A DNA stretch of 64,000 nucleotides from Tridacna crocea (Eukaryota > Mollusca > Bivalvia > Cardiida > Cardiidae), in assembly GCA_943736015.1 (NCBI GenBank), contig OX031058.1, forward strand, positions 1,813,001-1,877,000, in the 5' to 3' direction. The notes beneath the pieces were generated by a model, which did no database searches, was not told the DNA's origin, and saw only the letters and a list, made by a program, of their open reading frames with translations. Positions within the stretch are counted from its first letter, which is position 1. Every line of letters begins with the position of its first letter. Shown here in pieces: positions 31,476 through 41,549 of the stretch. The translations under genes and the position numbers were made by a program.

Positions 31476-31988
31476 CCCCCGTCACACCAAACGAGTGTTC
31501 AGAACGTCTTTCTCCGTCCAGACATAATCAGAAAAACGTGTTTCGGTCGAGGTAGAACGTGTTATTTTGGCCTGATTGTGCCTGAAGCCCTTCTTTCACC
31601 AAATCTGTTCTTATGAAGTCTTTCCCCGGTCAATAAAATTGTACAGCGGGCTGCAGCCGGGATAGGTTGTATAATTTCAGTCGGTAAAATGCAAACACAC
31701 AGCCGTTTGGTGCCCTACTGCATCGCGTCTTCATTAGGATCGAAGTACGACAGTTCCGCTTGTAGTAGCCTACGTCCATCTCGTGTTATGTACATTGTCA
31801 GTCCGTCTAACTACAGAACGGGATGGACGAAAATAGATTTTGAGCAGGTTGAAAGCTATGCAGCGCCTTCTCGTCCTAACCCATCCGTTACGTTCGTAAA
31901 CAGATCGTAAAAAGTTACTTATACGTTCACGCCGTCCGAACGCCGGTTACGTCCGTGCGGAGTGAGAACATGTTTGGTGTGACGGGGG
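31476..31988 (+). mobile_element. MITE with perfect 17-bp TIRs CCCCCGTCACACCAAAC
   Basis: 513 bp. Left CCCCCGTCACACCAAAC at 31476-31492; exact inverse at 31972-31988. Interior contains 'gaagtacgacagttccgctt', 'gtagtacgtccatctcg'-like text and 'ttcgtaaacagatcgtaaaa', shared with 37700-38099. No transposase frame. Superfamily unassigned. Confidence 0.9.
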
Positions 31989-32110
31989 TATTAGATATAC
32001 CGGGTACAACTTTTTGTGCATATCGGATAGGTCACGATCTGGCGGAGTATTTTAAACTGCCTGTAATCATTGGAGTGATTCGGACTGACGTAACCTTTAA
32101 AGTTCAATAT

Positions 32111-32416
32111 CGCTTACCTCCCTACCAAACGATAAAATTTTAGACTGGTTCAAGTTGAAAGCATTCGCAGACGACAAAAAAAGATGGCTCAAATGCTAGA
32201 ATTTGTCCTACATAGAGTAAAAATCATTGTGGGAAAAGCAGAAAACACTGGTTTTGATGGCTGAATTGCAACAATTTGTCCTACATAGACTAGAAAACAA
32301 TGTTGGAAAAGGAGAAAATGCTGGCTACCAGCATTTTCTGCTTCTCCCACAATGTTTTTAAAAGGCTATTTTTTCCAAGGGTCGTAACAACCCGGGATTG
32401 CTTGGCGAGGGATTAA
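32111..32416 (-). mobile_element. PAL-A with internal tandem duplication
   Basis: The block 'gaatttgtcctacatagagt' to 'gggaaaagcagaaaacactgg' is repeated as 'caatttgtcctacatagact ... ggaaaaggagaaaatgctgg', so the left arm is present twice. Right end GGCGAGGGATTAA. Confidence 0.85.
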
Positions 32417-32477
32417 ATGAACAGCCTGGGACAATTATCCGACACTGTTATAATTATTGCCAAGTGAAGAACTAAAG

Positions 32478-32693
32478 AAGAAAAGGGGGCAACTCCCTGA
32501 CCTTTAGCGGACAGTGTAGATCAAGATCAGACTGCACAGAACGTGCAGTCTGATCTTTGATCTGCACTGTCCGATAATGATATATTCCCTCCTCCCGAAA
32601 AAGAAAAAGAAAATTACTTTTGAAATCGTAAAATTTGGGGTTTTAATTTCGACCTCAAAGTGAAATTCACTACTTTAGTAGGATAAGAGTTAA
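32478..32693 (+). mobile_element. PAL-B palindromic MITE
   Basis: 'ctccctgacctttagcggac', palindrome at 32509-32576, right end GGATAAGAGTTAA (TTAA 32690-32693). Left TTAA not preserved. Confidence 0.9.
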
Positions 32694-33307
32694 AGGATAA
32701 AAACGGACTATTTCCCCCCGCTGGTCCATCCAGGTAATAAGTGCTATAAATCAGGGTCAGTATTTCAGGATGACAACCAGTTGACCACTATGTTATTTGT
32801 CTTATTTACATCGTTAGGGATTTATTGGTTTCTTCCCAATATAAATGACATCGGCGTTCAATCGACAGTATGTTTACATCGGCAGTCAACAACTATAAAA
32901 TCGCTGTATCCTTACCCCTGCTACATAGGGGCAATTTTGACCCTTTAGGGTAATAGGGTGGGTAGAAACACCATGAAAATGGGTCACGTTGCTGTCAATA
33001 TACGTTAAATATTCTTCTACTCACAGTTCGTGGAAACGTCGGGTAACGTCATATAACAAAGTCACAATATTGGGTTTAAAACTGATACTTTAGACAAACC
33101 CACCGGCGGTCCGTACGGAGAAGGGATAAGAGACATTTGATGAGATAAAAGGAGTTATTTAAACTCTTCAAATTTTCACAGCACCTGGCCCATTGAATGT
33201 ACCGTAGCTCTTCAAATAATAGTCCACTATGATACTGACAGCGCGCAAGTCAAAACTGATTGCATTACTTAACGTGCAAGACTACGAGGAATTATTTTAT
33301 AATTAAA
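32694..33307. other. no recognised feature
   Basis: Unique-looking sequence; short C- and G-tracts but no repeat match. Confidence 0.3.
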
Positions 33308-33473
33308 AAATAATCTTCTTTCTATCTTTCTATCGTGATTTATCGTTTATAGTTGTGCGTTATGAGGCACAATAAATAATCCACGAGGGCGATAGCACGA
33401 TTGGTTTATTCATTGCGCCTCATAGCTCACAACATGGTTTATTGAACGATTAACCATGATAGAAAGAAGATTA
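33308..33473. mobile_element. fold-back element, ~70-bp arms
   Basis: Left 'aataatcttctttctatctt' ... 'gtgcgttatgaggcacaata', right 'cattgcgcctcatagctcac' ... 'gatagaaagaagattatt'. Arms pair with small gaps around a loop near 33385. Confidence 0.75.
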
Positions 33474-33487
33474 TTTCGATTCTAACA

Positions 33488-33571
33488 TGACAAATTCCTT
33501 ATGAAAGGAAAACAAGTTCATCATTAGAGTGACAAATTCCTTATGAAAGGAAAACAAGTTCATCATTAGAG
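33488..33571. repeat. perfect 42-bp tandem duplication
   Basis: TGACAAATTCCTTATGAAAG plus 22 further bases is present twice without a mismatch, so the duplication is recent. Confidence 0.95.
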
Positions 33572-33744
33572 TAAAAACGCGGATGAATACTATGTTCCAT
33601 TGAATAACTTTCTAACTTACTTTATGCAGTATGACGTCACGATATCCTTGCAGTGTGTATATAGAGCCGAATTTGCCTGTGATGTTAGAATTAATATTTG
33701 TTCACGGTCACAGAACAAGTTAATGATATCGTAGAAGATATTTG

Positions 33745-34310
33745 AGTTTTTTTTTTTTCTTTTCGGTGAAAGATCAAAACTTATGTCATCGAGTGAGCAT
33801 CATCAGAAATATTTTCACGAGTGGGCAGGTCACAAGTGAAAATAGTACCGATGATGTTTAGGAAATGAAATAAATTTTCGATCTTCCACTGGAAAAATAA
33901 TAATAACAATAATAGAAAGAATAATTATGCTATTTATTTCAATCCCTCTTTTGTTGGGACTTTCATCAAAGTCTAGTATAGCTGCTTTCAGTAATTCTCA
34001 ATAGTGTACCTACCCCAACATCAGAACGCATTACGTCTGTTTACTTCAAAAACCTGGTAACTACAGCTTGAAACAAGCTGTAATTACGAGATTTTTGAAG
34101 TGAACATTGTTAAGTTAAGCGCCAGAAATGTAGGGTAAATGCACACAAATAATGTCATATTTTCGTCTTGTTGAGTGAAAACACTGTTTACCTACACGTA
34201 GGTAAGGAGTGCCCAGGAACTACTTTTTCGCCTTCTATTGAAGTGTTACGGAAATATTTACGGTTTATTTCGCTAGTCGTAGCTATAGATGCATGATCAA
34301 ACTTTAAAAT
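33745..34310 (+). mobile_element. PAL-F element containing a PAL-E insertion
   Basis: End palindrome 33758-33900 ('cttttcggtgaaagatcaaa' and 'cgatcttccactgg'), body 'aaagtctagtatagctgctt', 'cagaacgcattacg', then PAL-E (34034-34108), then 'taagcgccagaaatgtaggg'. The body resumes exactly where other copies continue. Confidence 0.8.
34034..34108. repeat. PAL-E palindrome nested in PAL-F
   Basis: CTGTTTACTTCAAAAACCTG and inverse with centre 'acagcttgaaacaagctgt'. Confidence 0.85.
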
Positions 34311-34409
34311 CCGCATTTTTTTCTCGAAAATTACCGAGAGCCATGAAGTAAATATGCCTAAACGTTTTTTTCCTATAATAAAGGAATTCTGAGGAATGGT
34401 ATACATACA

Positions 34410-34870
34410 GGATATTTTTTTTCGGTTAAAGATCGATATTTATTTCATCGAGTGAACATCTGGCTGTGCCAATCGTGAAAATATTACCGAACATGTCCAC
34501 GAGATGTAATAACAAGATGATTTTTTTGGGGTGAAATACCGATTTCAATCTTTAACCGACAAATAGTCTATTTATTCCATGCTTTTGACCCTTTCTTGGA
34601 GGAACTTGATCAAAATCCAGTTCAGTTCTTGTCGGTTATTTCCTGTGGCATAGCCCCTCCCCCTAGCAACGCTTTACAAATTACGTCAAGCGCGAGAAAT
34701 GTAAGGTAAATGACGTCATATATTTCCATCACGTGCATTTTTACCTGAGTAACTAGAATATAGAAATCGGTATTTTCACTGGTCGTAACCATGAAATATC
34801 GAAATATATTTCCTGATGTTTCTCGATAACCTACCAGAAAGCATGAAATAAATAATTCTATGTAATGGGC
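34410..34870 (+). mobile_element. PAL-F element, most complete
   Basis: Palindromic end module 34424-34566 (TTTTCGGTTAAAGATCGATA ... CAATCTTTAACCGAC), body 'aaaatccagttcagttcttg', 'gcatagcccctccccctagc', 'tcaagcgcgagaaatgtaag', 'tttctcgataacctaccaga', to 'gcatgaaataaat'. Confidence 0.85.
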
Positions 34871-34964
34871 AATATCACCCAAACCTTTAAAAATTAACTG
34901 ATCACTGTTTCGTTGGTAATTATTTGGAAAAACAGCGAATAGCTTGTAAAGAAGATTGTGCGAA

Positions 34965-35015
34965 GTCATGCTAAAAAGAAACTTCAGGAAACGCATAGAA
35001 TCGTTCATTGGCCGT
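34965..35015 (+). mobile_element. SINE-1 3' core fragment
   Basis: 'aaaaagaaacttcaggaaac' 'gcatagaatcgttcattggc' 'cgtcgcg' matches the shared SINE core, then an A run. Confidence 0.5.
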
Positions 35016-35785
35016 CGCGAAAAAAAAAAAGAGGTGAAATAACGTTGGAAAACGGCGAAAACAGTCTATACTAAAGTCGATACTTTTCGCAGGTGCGTCA
35101 AGAGTCCTTTTTACAGTGCATGCCATTTATTGAGTATCTACCGCAGCGTTCTTAATATGAAAAAGACGGTAAAGCTTGTTATGTCCACAAAAACGTTCGA
35201 TTGTCTGTTTATGGGAAAAAATAGGGAGAAAAAAGAGGTTATTAAGGAAAAGAGGGAGGACAACAGTACACAGGTGTGCGACCTATTTTAATCCCTTGTG
35301 AATATGTCAGTTTCTGCGCGGAAATCAACTTGAACTTTTTGCTTCTTGAAACGAATCTACGTCAGTAACTTTTGACTTTGAATACTTGCGTATAAAATAT
35401 GGACATTTTGTGTGAATTAAATTTTAATACATGATGGCAAATGAAATATTGGTGAAAATTAAGAATTTGCTATACCTTAATAGGTTTCTTTTTTCATTTG
35501 CCCTGATGTTTTTTAAAGTTGTCTGCTGCATGACGAATTATTACCGGCGGTCTTTACAGAAGTGTAAATACAAGGTGACTGCACGCAGCAGTCAATTCTT
35601 TACTGACATCTTTTAACGCTAAATTGAACTGTACAAGGAGACGTGAAGTATTTGAGAGTTTACAGCGTAGCTGTGCTTTATTTTTGCCTACATTTTGTTA
35701 TTGATAAATCCAAATGAATAGATGGAAACTTTTGATGGGTCAATAATATGGACATGTTTGTTCTGCGGGCCCCTTTAGGCATATC
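35016..35785. other. no recognised feature
   Basis: AT-rich; 61-codon frame at 35431-35616 without domain. Confidence 0.3.
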
Positions 35786-35933
35786 GGGTATATTTACGCA
35801 GTCTATCTTAGAAAGATATTTCTTGTTACCTTTCCAGCGCAAAAAATATCACCATTTAGGGTATATTTACGCCTTCTATCTTAGAAAAATATTTCTTGTT
35901 ACATTTCCAAGTGCAAAAACTATCAGCCATGCT
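35786..35933. repeat. 73-bp tandem duplication, diverged
   Basis: GGGTATATTTACGCAGTCTA... at 35786 and GGGTATATTTACGCCTTCTA... at 35859, with about six differences plus small indels. Confidence 0.9.
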
Positions 35934-36000
35934 TAGAGAAAAGGGATCCTAATGCAGGTGCGAAAAGTATTGACCCAGGTATTCCTGCGCGGTCCGAGAT
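35928..36000. mobile_element. PAL-D half element
   Basis: 'agccatgcttagagaaaagg' 'gatcctaatgca', then 'attgacccaggtattcctgc' 'gcggtccg'; the right arm is replaced by PAL-B. Confidence 0.6.
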
Positions 36001-36150
36001 CACCTAACAAGATGAGACGGCACGTTCTGTGCAGTCTAATCTCGGACTTACACTGTCTGCAAAAGGTAGCGTAAGGATTAATGATAGGCTTGGCCCAAGA
36101 TCAGAACGTCATTTTATGCGGTCGGATCTAGGTCTATACAGTTTGCGAAA
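36001..36150. mobile_element. two PAL-B core fragments
   Basis: 36010-36075 ('gcacgttctgtgcagtctaa', 'actgtctgcaaaaggtagcg') and 36092-36145 ('agatcagaacgtcattttat', diverged). Confidence 0.55.
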
Positions 36151-36206
36151 ACCCATTTTCTCCTACGGAGCTCAAAGATTAAATCCCTAAGATTTTCGCT
36201 AACCAA

Positions 36207-36530
36207 ACAACGACTGATTGAGTGATTGATTGTATTGTGTTTAATGCCGTTTTCAACATTACTTCAGTTATATCGCCGCGGCCAGTGTACTTATCCATGC
36301 TTTCCTGGTGTTTCTGTTAGCAGCACTCCACACAATATTCTTTCCAAGCCAGTGGCTGCTTTCCTACATAACCATCGCCGAAACAAGGGTCTGCGGTGGG
36401 AGAGGAATGAATCCTGTCGCAAAGACTATCATTAATCCTCGGAAAGAAATTGGCCCAGCCGGGGATCGAACTCACGACCCCCTGTTCTCAAGTCCTGTGG
36501 GCTACCGACTGAGCAACCAGGACTCGGCCC
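36207..36530 (-). mobile_element. SINE-1, near full length
   Basis: Minus strand reads: A-box 'ggttgctcagtcggtagccc', B-box 'cgtgagttcgatccccggct', 'gaggattaatgatagtcttt', 'ccactggcttggaaagaat'-like, 'gtactta'/'ccgcggcgatataactga', 'aatgttgaaaacggcattaa', ending in (AATC)-type repeats at 36207-36225. Best guide to the SINE-1 structure: tRNA head, central region, conserved 3' core, tetranucleotide tail. Layout resembles the V-SINE/RUDI class described from molluscs, which I could not verify. Confidence 0.85.
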
Positions 36531-36551
36531 GAACAACGAAGAACAATGAAT

Positions 36552-36605
36552 AGACTGCATAAAACGTGCAGTCTGATCTTGATTCTTCACTGTTCTGTAA
36601 ATGTT
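36552..36605. mobile_element. PAL-B core fragment
   Basis: 'agactgcataaaacgtgcag' 'tctgatcttgattcttcact' 'gttctgt'. Confidence 0.5.
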
Positions 36606-36624
36606 TAGAGAGAATTTTGATCAT

Positions 36625-36905
36625 ACTTTCCATTTCGTGGACATGATCGGTAGTATTTTCACTCGTGGCTGCACCACTCGTGAAAATATTAACAATGATA
36701 TTCACTCGGAAAAATAATCTTTCACCGACAAAAAGAATGTCCTTTATTACAATGAACATATATAATCGATGTTTCACAAAATTAATATTTCATGTATTTA
36801 TTATAATATTTCATGGACATCATCAGTGATATTTTCACTCGTTGCTGTACCACTCAGAAAATACTACCGATGGTATTCACTCGATGAGATAAAAATGAAT
36901 CGCTC
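36625..36905. mobile_element. two PAL-F end modules in tandem
   Basis: 36636-36730 and 36812-36905 both hold 'tggacat.atc..t..tattttcactcgt' and the inverted 'gaaaatatta..gatg.tattcactcg' around 'ctg.accac'. The body is absent. Confidence 0.65.
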
Positions 36906-36924
36906 ACGGACGCAAAATTCTGTC

Positions 36925-36965
36925 TTACGTGAAGTGCCGTCTCGGATTAGCCTGCGCGAACGCTT
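36925..36965. mobile_element. PAL-D arm fragment
   Basis: 'acgtgaagtgccgtctcgga' 'ttagcctgcgcg' then a switch into PAL-A-like 'aacgctttcaatttggacta'. Confidence 0.5.
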
Positions 36966-37062
36966 TCAATTTGGACTAGATCTAGTCTTAAATTTTTGTC
37001 TTTTGGTCAAGAGTAAAATTAAACTGCACAGTCATAAAATCTTGACATCAAACGGTTATTAA

Positions 37063-37534
37063 GAAATCGTTTTTATTAGCTTGTTCAAGAAGAACACTTA
37101 ATTAATCATCTATTTACCTAAAGGCTCTTCAATTTACCACTGACGAGCGGTCAACCGTTGACATCTCTCTTGTCATCTTTTGTCCAAAATGTCCGCTTGA
37201 GGGCTAGAGCTGAATGTGGCCAGTGTCATTCTTTGTCGTTAACAATTGATTCAGACGTTTCAATTACACAATTTTGAAGTTTCTAACTACATCGATGATA
37301 GATTCCCATTTTCACTAATGTGACGTCATATTTTGATGACTTAATGCATTATGGGACATGTCTAGTGACACGTGACCCGTGATCTATGTTAATTCTTGAC
37401 ACATAGCTTGAGACAGCATGCGCCAGTTTTACATGTTAAGAGAGCTTACACTAATTGCATTAAGTTGAACGGAAACATTAACTTGCCTTTGTCAAATTGC
37501 CCATTCTGATCGTATTTTTTCCAGTCGATTTGAC
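37063..37534. other. no recognised feature
   Basis: No repeat match seen. Confidence 0.3.
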
Positions 37535-37685
37535 CGGCTCGGCCGATTTCTTTACGACGATTGATGATAGTCATTGCGACAGCATTTATTCCTCTCTCAC
37601 ACACTTCACAGACGACGGTTGTGAGGAAAAGCAGCCAGTGGCCCGGAGAGAATGCTTGTGTGGAGTACTGGTAATTGAAATAGTG
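37535..37685 (+). mobile_element. SINE-1 central part, both ends lost
   Basis: 'ggctcggccgatttctttac' , 'gattgatgatagtcattgcg', 'gcagccagtggcccggagag', 'gtgtggagtactggtaattg'. It is cut on the right by the TIR element at about 37700. Confidence 0.7.
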
Positions 37686-37694
37686 TTCAGACGG

Positions 37695-38099
37695 AGTGCA
37701 CGTATTAGCAACCTTTAACGATCTGTTTACGAACTTCATGAACGGGTTATGGCGGGAGGGTACTCCAGAACGCTGAACCTGCTCAAAATTTCTTACGAAT
37801 TACACGAAACGCAGTGTCAGTTGCTGCCTGACTGCAAAGCGTCTTTATTAGGATCAAAGTACGGCAGTTACGTTTGTAGTACGTCCATCTCGTTTTAAGT
37901 TCGTTGTCACTCCGTTTAATTACAGGACCACATGGACGGCAAGAAATTTTGAGCAGGCTAAAAGTTCTGGAGCAACTTCCTTTCCCAACCCGTTCATCGA
38001 GTTCGTAAACAGATCGTAAAAAGTTGCTAATACGTCCACTCCATCTGAACAAAAAATTTTCGGAACGGACTGGGAACGACTTTGGTGTGACGGGGGTAT
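37695..38099 (+). mobile_element. CCCCCGTCACACC element, left end lost
   Basis: Right TIR TTTGGTGTGACGGGGG at 38082-38097; interior 'aggatcaaagtacggcagtt', 'gtacgtccatctcg', 'gttcgtaaacagatcgtaaa' matches 31476-31988. A second 'cgatctgtttacgaact' near 37720 in inverted sense hints at a fold-back rearrangement. Confidence 0.8.
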
Positions 38100-38200
38100 A
38101 ACCACTGAGCTAAAGAGAATTTTCCCTAATGCAGTCGATAGGTCTTGTATTTAAACCGGGATGAAGCCATGCATGAAGGAGTGGTCTCACGTAACACTTC
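38100..38200 (-). mobile_element. SINE-3 head end, cut by the TIR element
   Basis: Minus strand: 'cgtgagaccactccttcatg' 'catggcttcatcccggttta' ... 'tctctttagctcagtggt'. It stops within the A box, exactly at the neighbouring element's end. Confidence 0.75.
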
Positions 38201-38413
38201 CGTTAATGTAGGTAGTCGTATTTGATTGCATTTGGGTCATGTTACATTAATTTTGTTCCTAAGCGTGGTCCCGGTTATAAGACTCAAGGCACCTTCAAAT
38301 TGAACAGATCTACAAACAGAAATAAAAATATATTTTGCAATGTATCCAGACAAGTCAACACATTTGTTTTACAATCATTGCAAGGCAGCAATGCCCTCGT
38401 GCAAAACTAAAAC

Positions 38414-38610
38414 TGAGTCTGTATTCACAAACCATTTTTAAGAACATTCATAGTCTTATTCTTCAGAATTTCATCAGTGTTAAAGTAACAGAACTTGTGA
38501 TTGGCTAAACCATTTGGTTTAGCCAATCAAAAGTTTTGTTACTTTTACAGTCAGAAAACCTTGAAGAATAAGACAGAACGTTCTAAAGAATGGTTGGAGA
38601 ATACGGACCC
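38414..38610. mobile_element. PAL-C palindromic MITE
   Basis: 'tgtattcacaaaccattttt' left, 'gaatggttggagaatacgga' right, central 'gattggctaaaccatttggt' 'ttagccaatca'. Confidence 0.9.
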
Positions 38611-38884
38611 TGATAGTCGCAGCTTAAATATATGTCAACAAAAAGAAGCAGCACATTAATCTTATCGACAGCCGTACAGATGGTCGTGTAGAGACACTGC
38701 AAGTTTGCATGTCCAAAACATGATTGTTTTTCCATGAAATTCGCAAAACGCTCTCGCAGACACAAATTAAAGCGAAGAAAAAGATACTTTCTCTGGCAAA
38801 ATCTGAATTCATAAATCTCCTTAATGCGTTGTACCAAGCAAGACTTCACATAACTCTGAGCCACAAAAAAACATTTAGTGTAAC
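38611..38884. other. no recognised feature
   Basis: Sequence between PAL-C and the SINE-3 array; overlapping frames on both strands without domain. Confidence 0.3.
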
Positions 38885-39115
38885 AATTCTTACGAACGAA
38901 GTCCGTAACAAAGAAACAAAACATGAACAAATGCATGACAGAAATAAGGGGACCGGGCAGGATTCGAACCCTAGAACGCCCGGACGGAAGACCAATACCT
39001 TAACAACTGACCTAAAGAGTTATCTCTCCAACGTAGTGGTCAGGTATTGTATTTAAATCGGGACGAAGCTATGCATGAAGGCGTGGTCTCCCGTAACACC
39101 CCCCTTCCCTCTTGA
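38885..39115 (-). mobile_element. SINE-3 array, unit 1
   Basis: Minus strand: start 'acgggagaccacgccttcat' (39098 downward), A box 'taggtcagttgttaaggtat', B box 'agggttcgaatcctgcccgg', 'tttctgtcatgcatttgttc', 'ttacggacttcgttcgtaag'. Second half of the unit absent. Confidence 0.85.
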
Positions 39116-39450
39116 AGTCGTCATTATTGATGACTCAAAGCCTTTTTTTTTTCTTAGAAAATCCGTTTTTTTTTTTTTAAGGACAACAAATGGGATAAAT
39201 GGCTCAATGGCTAATCCCAGACGAGCCCCATCTTACGAACAAAGTCCGTAACAAAGAAACAAATGAATAAATGCATGACAGAAATAAAGGACCAGACGGG
39301 ATTCAAACCCTAGAACGCCAGGACGGAAGACCAATACCTTAACCATTGAGCTAAAGGGTAAAGAGTTATCTCCCCAACGTAGTGATCAGGTATTGTATTA
39401 AAGTCGGGATGAAGCCATGCATGAAGGAGTTTTCTCCCGTAACACACATC
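39116..39450 (-). mobile_element. SINE-3 array, unit 2 (complete, ~346 bp)
   Basis: Same order as unit 1 followed by 'gatggggctcgtctgggatt', 'agccatttatcccatttgtt' and the junction 'gacttcaagagggaaggggg' into unit 1. A T/A-rich tract (39142-39180) sits near the junction. Confidence 0.85.
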
Positions 39451-39745
39451 CTCTAAAGTCATCAGTTATTGATGACCCAAAGCCTTTTTAGGGTTGTTTT
39501 TTTGACAACAAATGGGATAAATGGCTCAATGGCCAATCCCAGACGAGCCCCCATCTTACGAACAAAGTCCGTAACAAAGGAACAAAACATGAACAAATGC
39601 ATGATAGAAATAAGGGACCGGGCAGGATTCGAACCCTAGAACGCCAGGACGGAAGGCTAACATCTCCCCAACGCAGTGGTCAGGTATTTTATTTAAATCG
39701 GGACGAGGCTATGAATGAAGGAGTGGTCTCCCGTAACACAATCGA
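39451..39745 (-). mobile_element. SINE-3 array, unit 3 (deletion in head)
   Basis: Same unit with about 50 bp missing between 'gttggggagatgtta' and 'gccttccgtcctggcgtt', which removes most of the A box. B box 'agggttcgaatcctgcccgg' intact. Confidence 0.85.
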
Positions 39746-39794
39746 CAAAATCATGAAGTACACTGGTCCTTTGGCATTTAAAAAATCTACCAAA

Positions 39795-39862
39795 TGCAAA
39801 AAATTTTAATTCATGTCAGCCTGCACGGACTGTGTAGGCTGACATGAATCAAAAGTTTTTGC
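39795..39862. mobile_element. PAL-D core palindrome
   Basis: 'ttcatgtcagcctgcacgga' 'ctgtgtaggctgacatgaa': paired changes relative to the 23955 copy. Confidence 0.8.
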
Positions 39863-40071
39863 TTATACCTTAAAGCTCTTTTGACATTGTATCATTTATT
39901 TGTCAGGTTGCCCAATAAGTGTTAGTGTTTCTCCCCGTTTATCGTTAGCATTTCTCCCCCGTAAAGATATTGACAGGTATGCACCAACAATCGTCAAAGC
40001 TTTGTGAAAGCTTGTTGGTGGCACCTCTGTATGTCCTTACTATCATTTCACTGGGTGTTGACGTTCAAAAC

Positions 40072-40131
40072 TGATTGATTGATTGATTGATCGATTGATC
40101 GATCGATTGATTGATTGATTGATTGATTGAA
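40072..40131. repeat. (GATT)n/(GATC)n microsatellite
   Basis: About 15 GATT units with four GATC variants. Confidence 0.95.
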
Positions 40132-40249
40132 TGCGATACAATATTAGGTAAAGCGCAAGGAATGTAGGTTAAATATGAAAAATTATTGAGTTACAAAAGT
40201 TTAGGCAAACGAGGGGACCGTTTTACTGAAGCTGTGGTCAAACCTTAGA
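40132..40249. mobile_element. short PAL-F body fragment
   Basis: 'ttaggtaaagcgcaaggaat' 'gtaggttaaat' resembles the family's 'aagcgcgagaaatgtaggt'. Confidence 0.35.
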
Positions 40250-40556
40250 TAGTTCACTGTAGTAGGAAATGACCGTAAATTGCCGTAGTTTAACGCATTA
40301 AAAGTAGTTGAAAGTAGTTACACGTGGATAAACATAGTTTAACGTATTAATGAACTAAGTTTGAACTTACGGTTTGCCTGTAGTAAGGGCATAATTTTTT
40401 AACATGTTCAAAAATTTGTTACGGTTTACGTTAAGTACGGTGTTGTGACCATACTATGACTGTCGTTTGAACGTAGTTGACCGTAGTTAATTGTTATTAA
40501 TCCTACTTAACCGTAGTGTGTTTAATACGTTCAACTACGGCCGACTACGGTGATTC
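40250..40556. mobile_element. TIR element rich in CCGTAGTT motifs
   Basis: Left CACTGTAGTAGG and 'tgccgtagtttaacgcatta'; right, inverted, CACCGTAGTCGG and 'ggccgtagttgaacgtatta'. (C/A)CGTAGTT occurs repeatedly on both strands inside. No coding frame. Confidence 0.65.
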
Positions 40557-40569
40557 CGCAGCATTTTGA

Positions 40570-40738
40570 AAGGTCTTGGTCCTTTTCTTCAGAATCTTCT
40601 AAAGGTGTGAGTAACACAACTTCTGATTCGCTTAACCATTTGGTTTAACCTATCAGAAGTTTTGTTACTTTCACATTTACAAAATCTTGAATAATAAAAC
40701 AAAGAATGTTCCTGAGAATGGTCTGTGAATACAGAGCC
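40570..40738. mobile_element. PAL-C, left end lost
   Basis: Centre 'tgattcgcttaaccatttgg' 'tttaacctatcag' (one CCAAT box mutated on each side), right end 'gaatggtctgtgaatacaga'. Confidence 0.8.
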
Positions 40739-40816
40739 TAACAGTCCGTTGCATTCAGTCCGCAGGTGCTTAGCTAGCCCCTCAAAAAGGTGTACGCTTA
40801 AGTAATACCGATGGTT

Positions 40817-41037
40817 TTAATCATTTACCACACATTTCCGATTTTGACCACCTTCATGGAAAAGGACCTTTGAAAACATTGTGGGAAAAGGAGAAAATGC
40901 TGGTTACCAGCATTTTCTCCTTTTCCCTTAATGTTTTTTTATCATGTCGATTTTTTTCCAATTTCTGTAAAATTTAGTATGTTGTTTGCAAATACTTTCA
41001 CACTTTCAACCAGTCGAAAATTCTGTAGTGTGGTTAA
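40817..41037 (+). mobile_element. PAL-A palindromic MITE, TTAA to TTAA
   Basis: TTAA at 40817-40820 and 41034-41037; palindrome intact at 40872-40935. Confidence 0.9.
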
Positions 41038-41321
41038 CAGGGGTACGAAGGTTCGAGAGAGGGGTGGTGAATTTTCGAGTAGGGTGTGAAGGATCTTATC
41101 CCCAGAAAATTATTGAATTTCAGAAGGTATTAGGTGGCCTCTGGTGGCGTTCCTTCTTTTTTACTGAAAAGTGTACGCAACTGCGTTTTTGCGTACAGGC
41201 AGCTAAACCTCTGGTCTGCACAGTCCGGTTTTGATATACATGATCAGCTAACATACTTGTTTCATTGCCCAGCATTTTAAATATTTAGATGACACGACTG
41301 CAATCAAATCATTGTGACCCA
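41038..41321. other. no recognised feature
   Basis: Slightly G-richer stretch (41041-41110); a PAL-B-like 'ctctggtctgcacagtccgg' at about 41210. Confidence 0.3.
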
Positions 41322-41549
41322 TTAACCTTTTGCCAAACTTTTCCCTGCTTTAAAGACCCTGAAGTATAAGCTTTTGAAAACATTGCGAGAAAAAAAGAAA
41401 ATGCTGGGAACCAGCATTTTCTGCTTTTCTCACAATATTTTTTACTTTTTCTAAGAAACATTCCGTTATTTGAGTCACGATTTATTTTGGGTCTGCAATT
41501 GCTTTGAATTTGGGCAAGCCTCGACGTTTGTTGTTTGGCTGAGAGTTAA
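41322..41549 (+). mobile_element. PAL-A palindromic MITE, TTAA to TTAA
   Basis: 228 bp; TTAA at 41322-41325 and 41546-41549. Palindrome 'cattgcgagaaaaaaagaaa' / 'tttctgcttttctcacaat' is more diverged than the ends. Confidence 0.9.
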
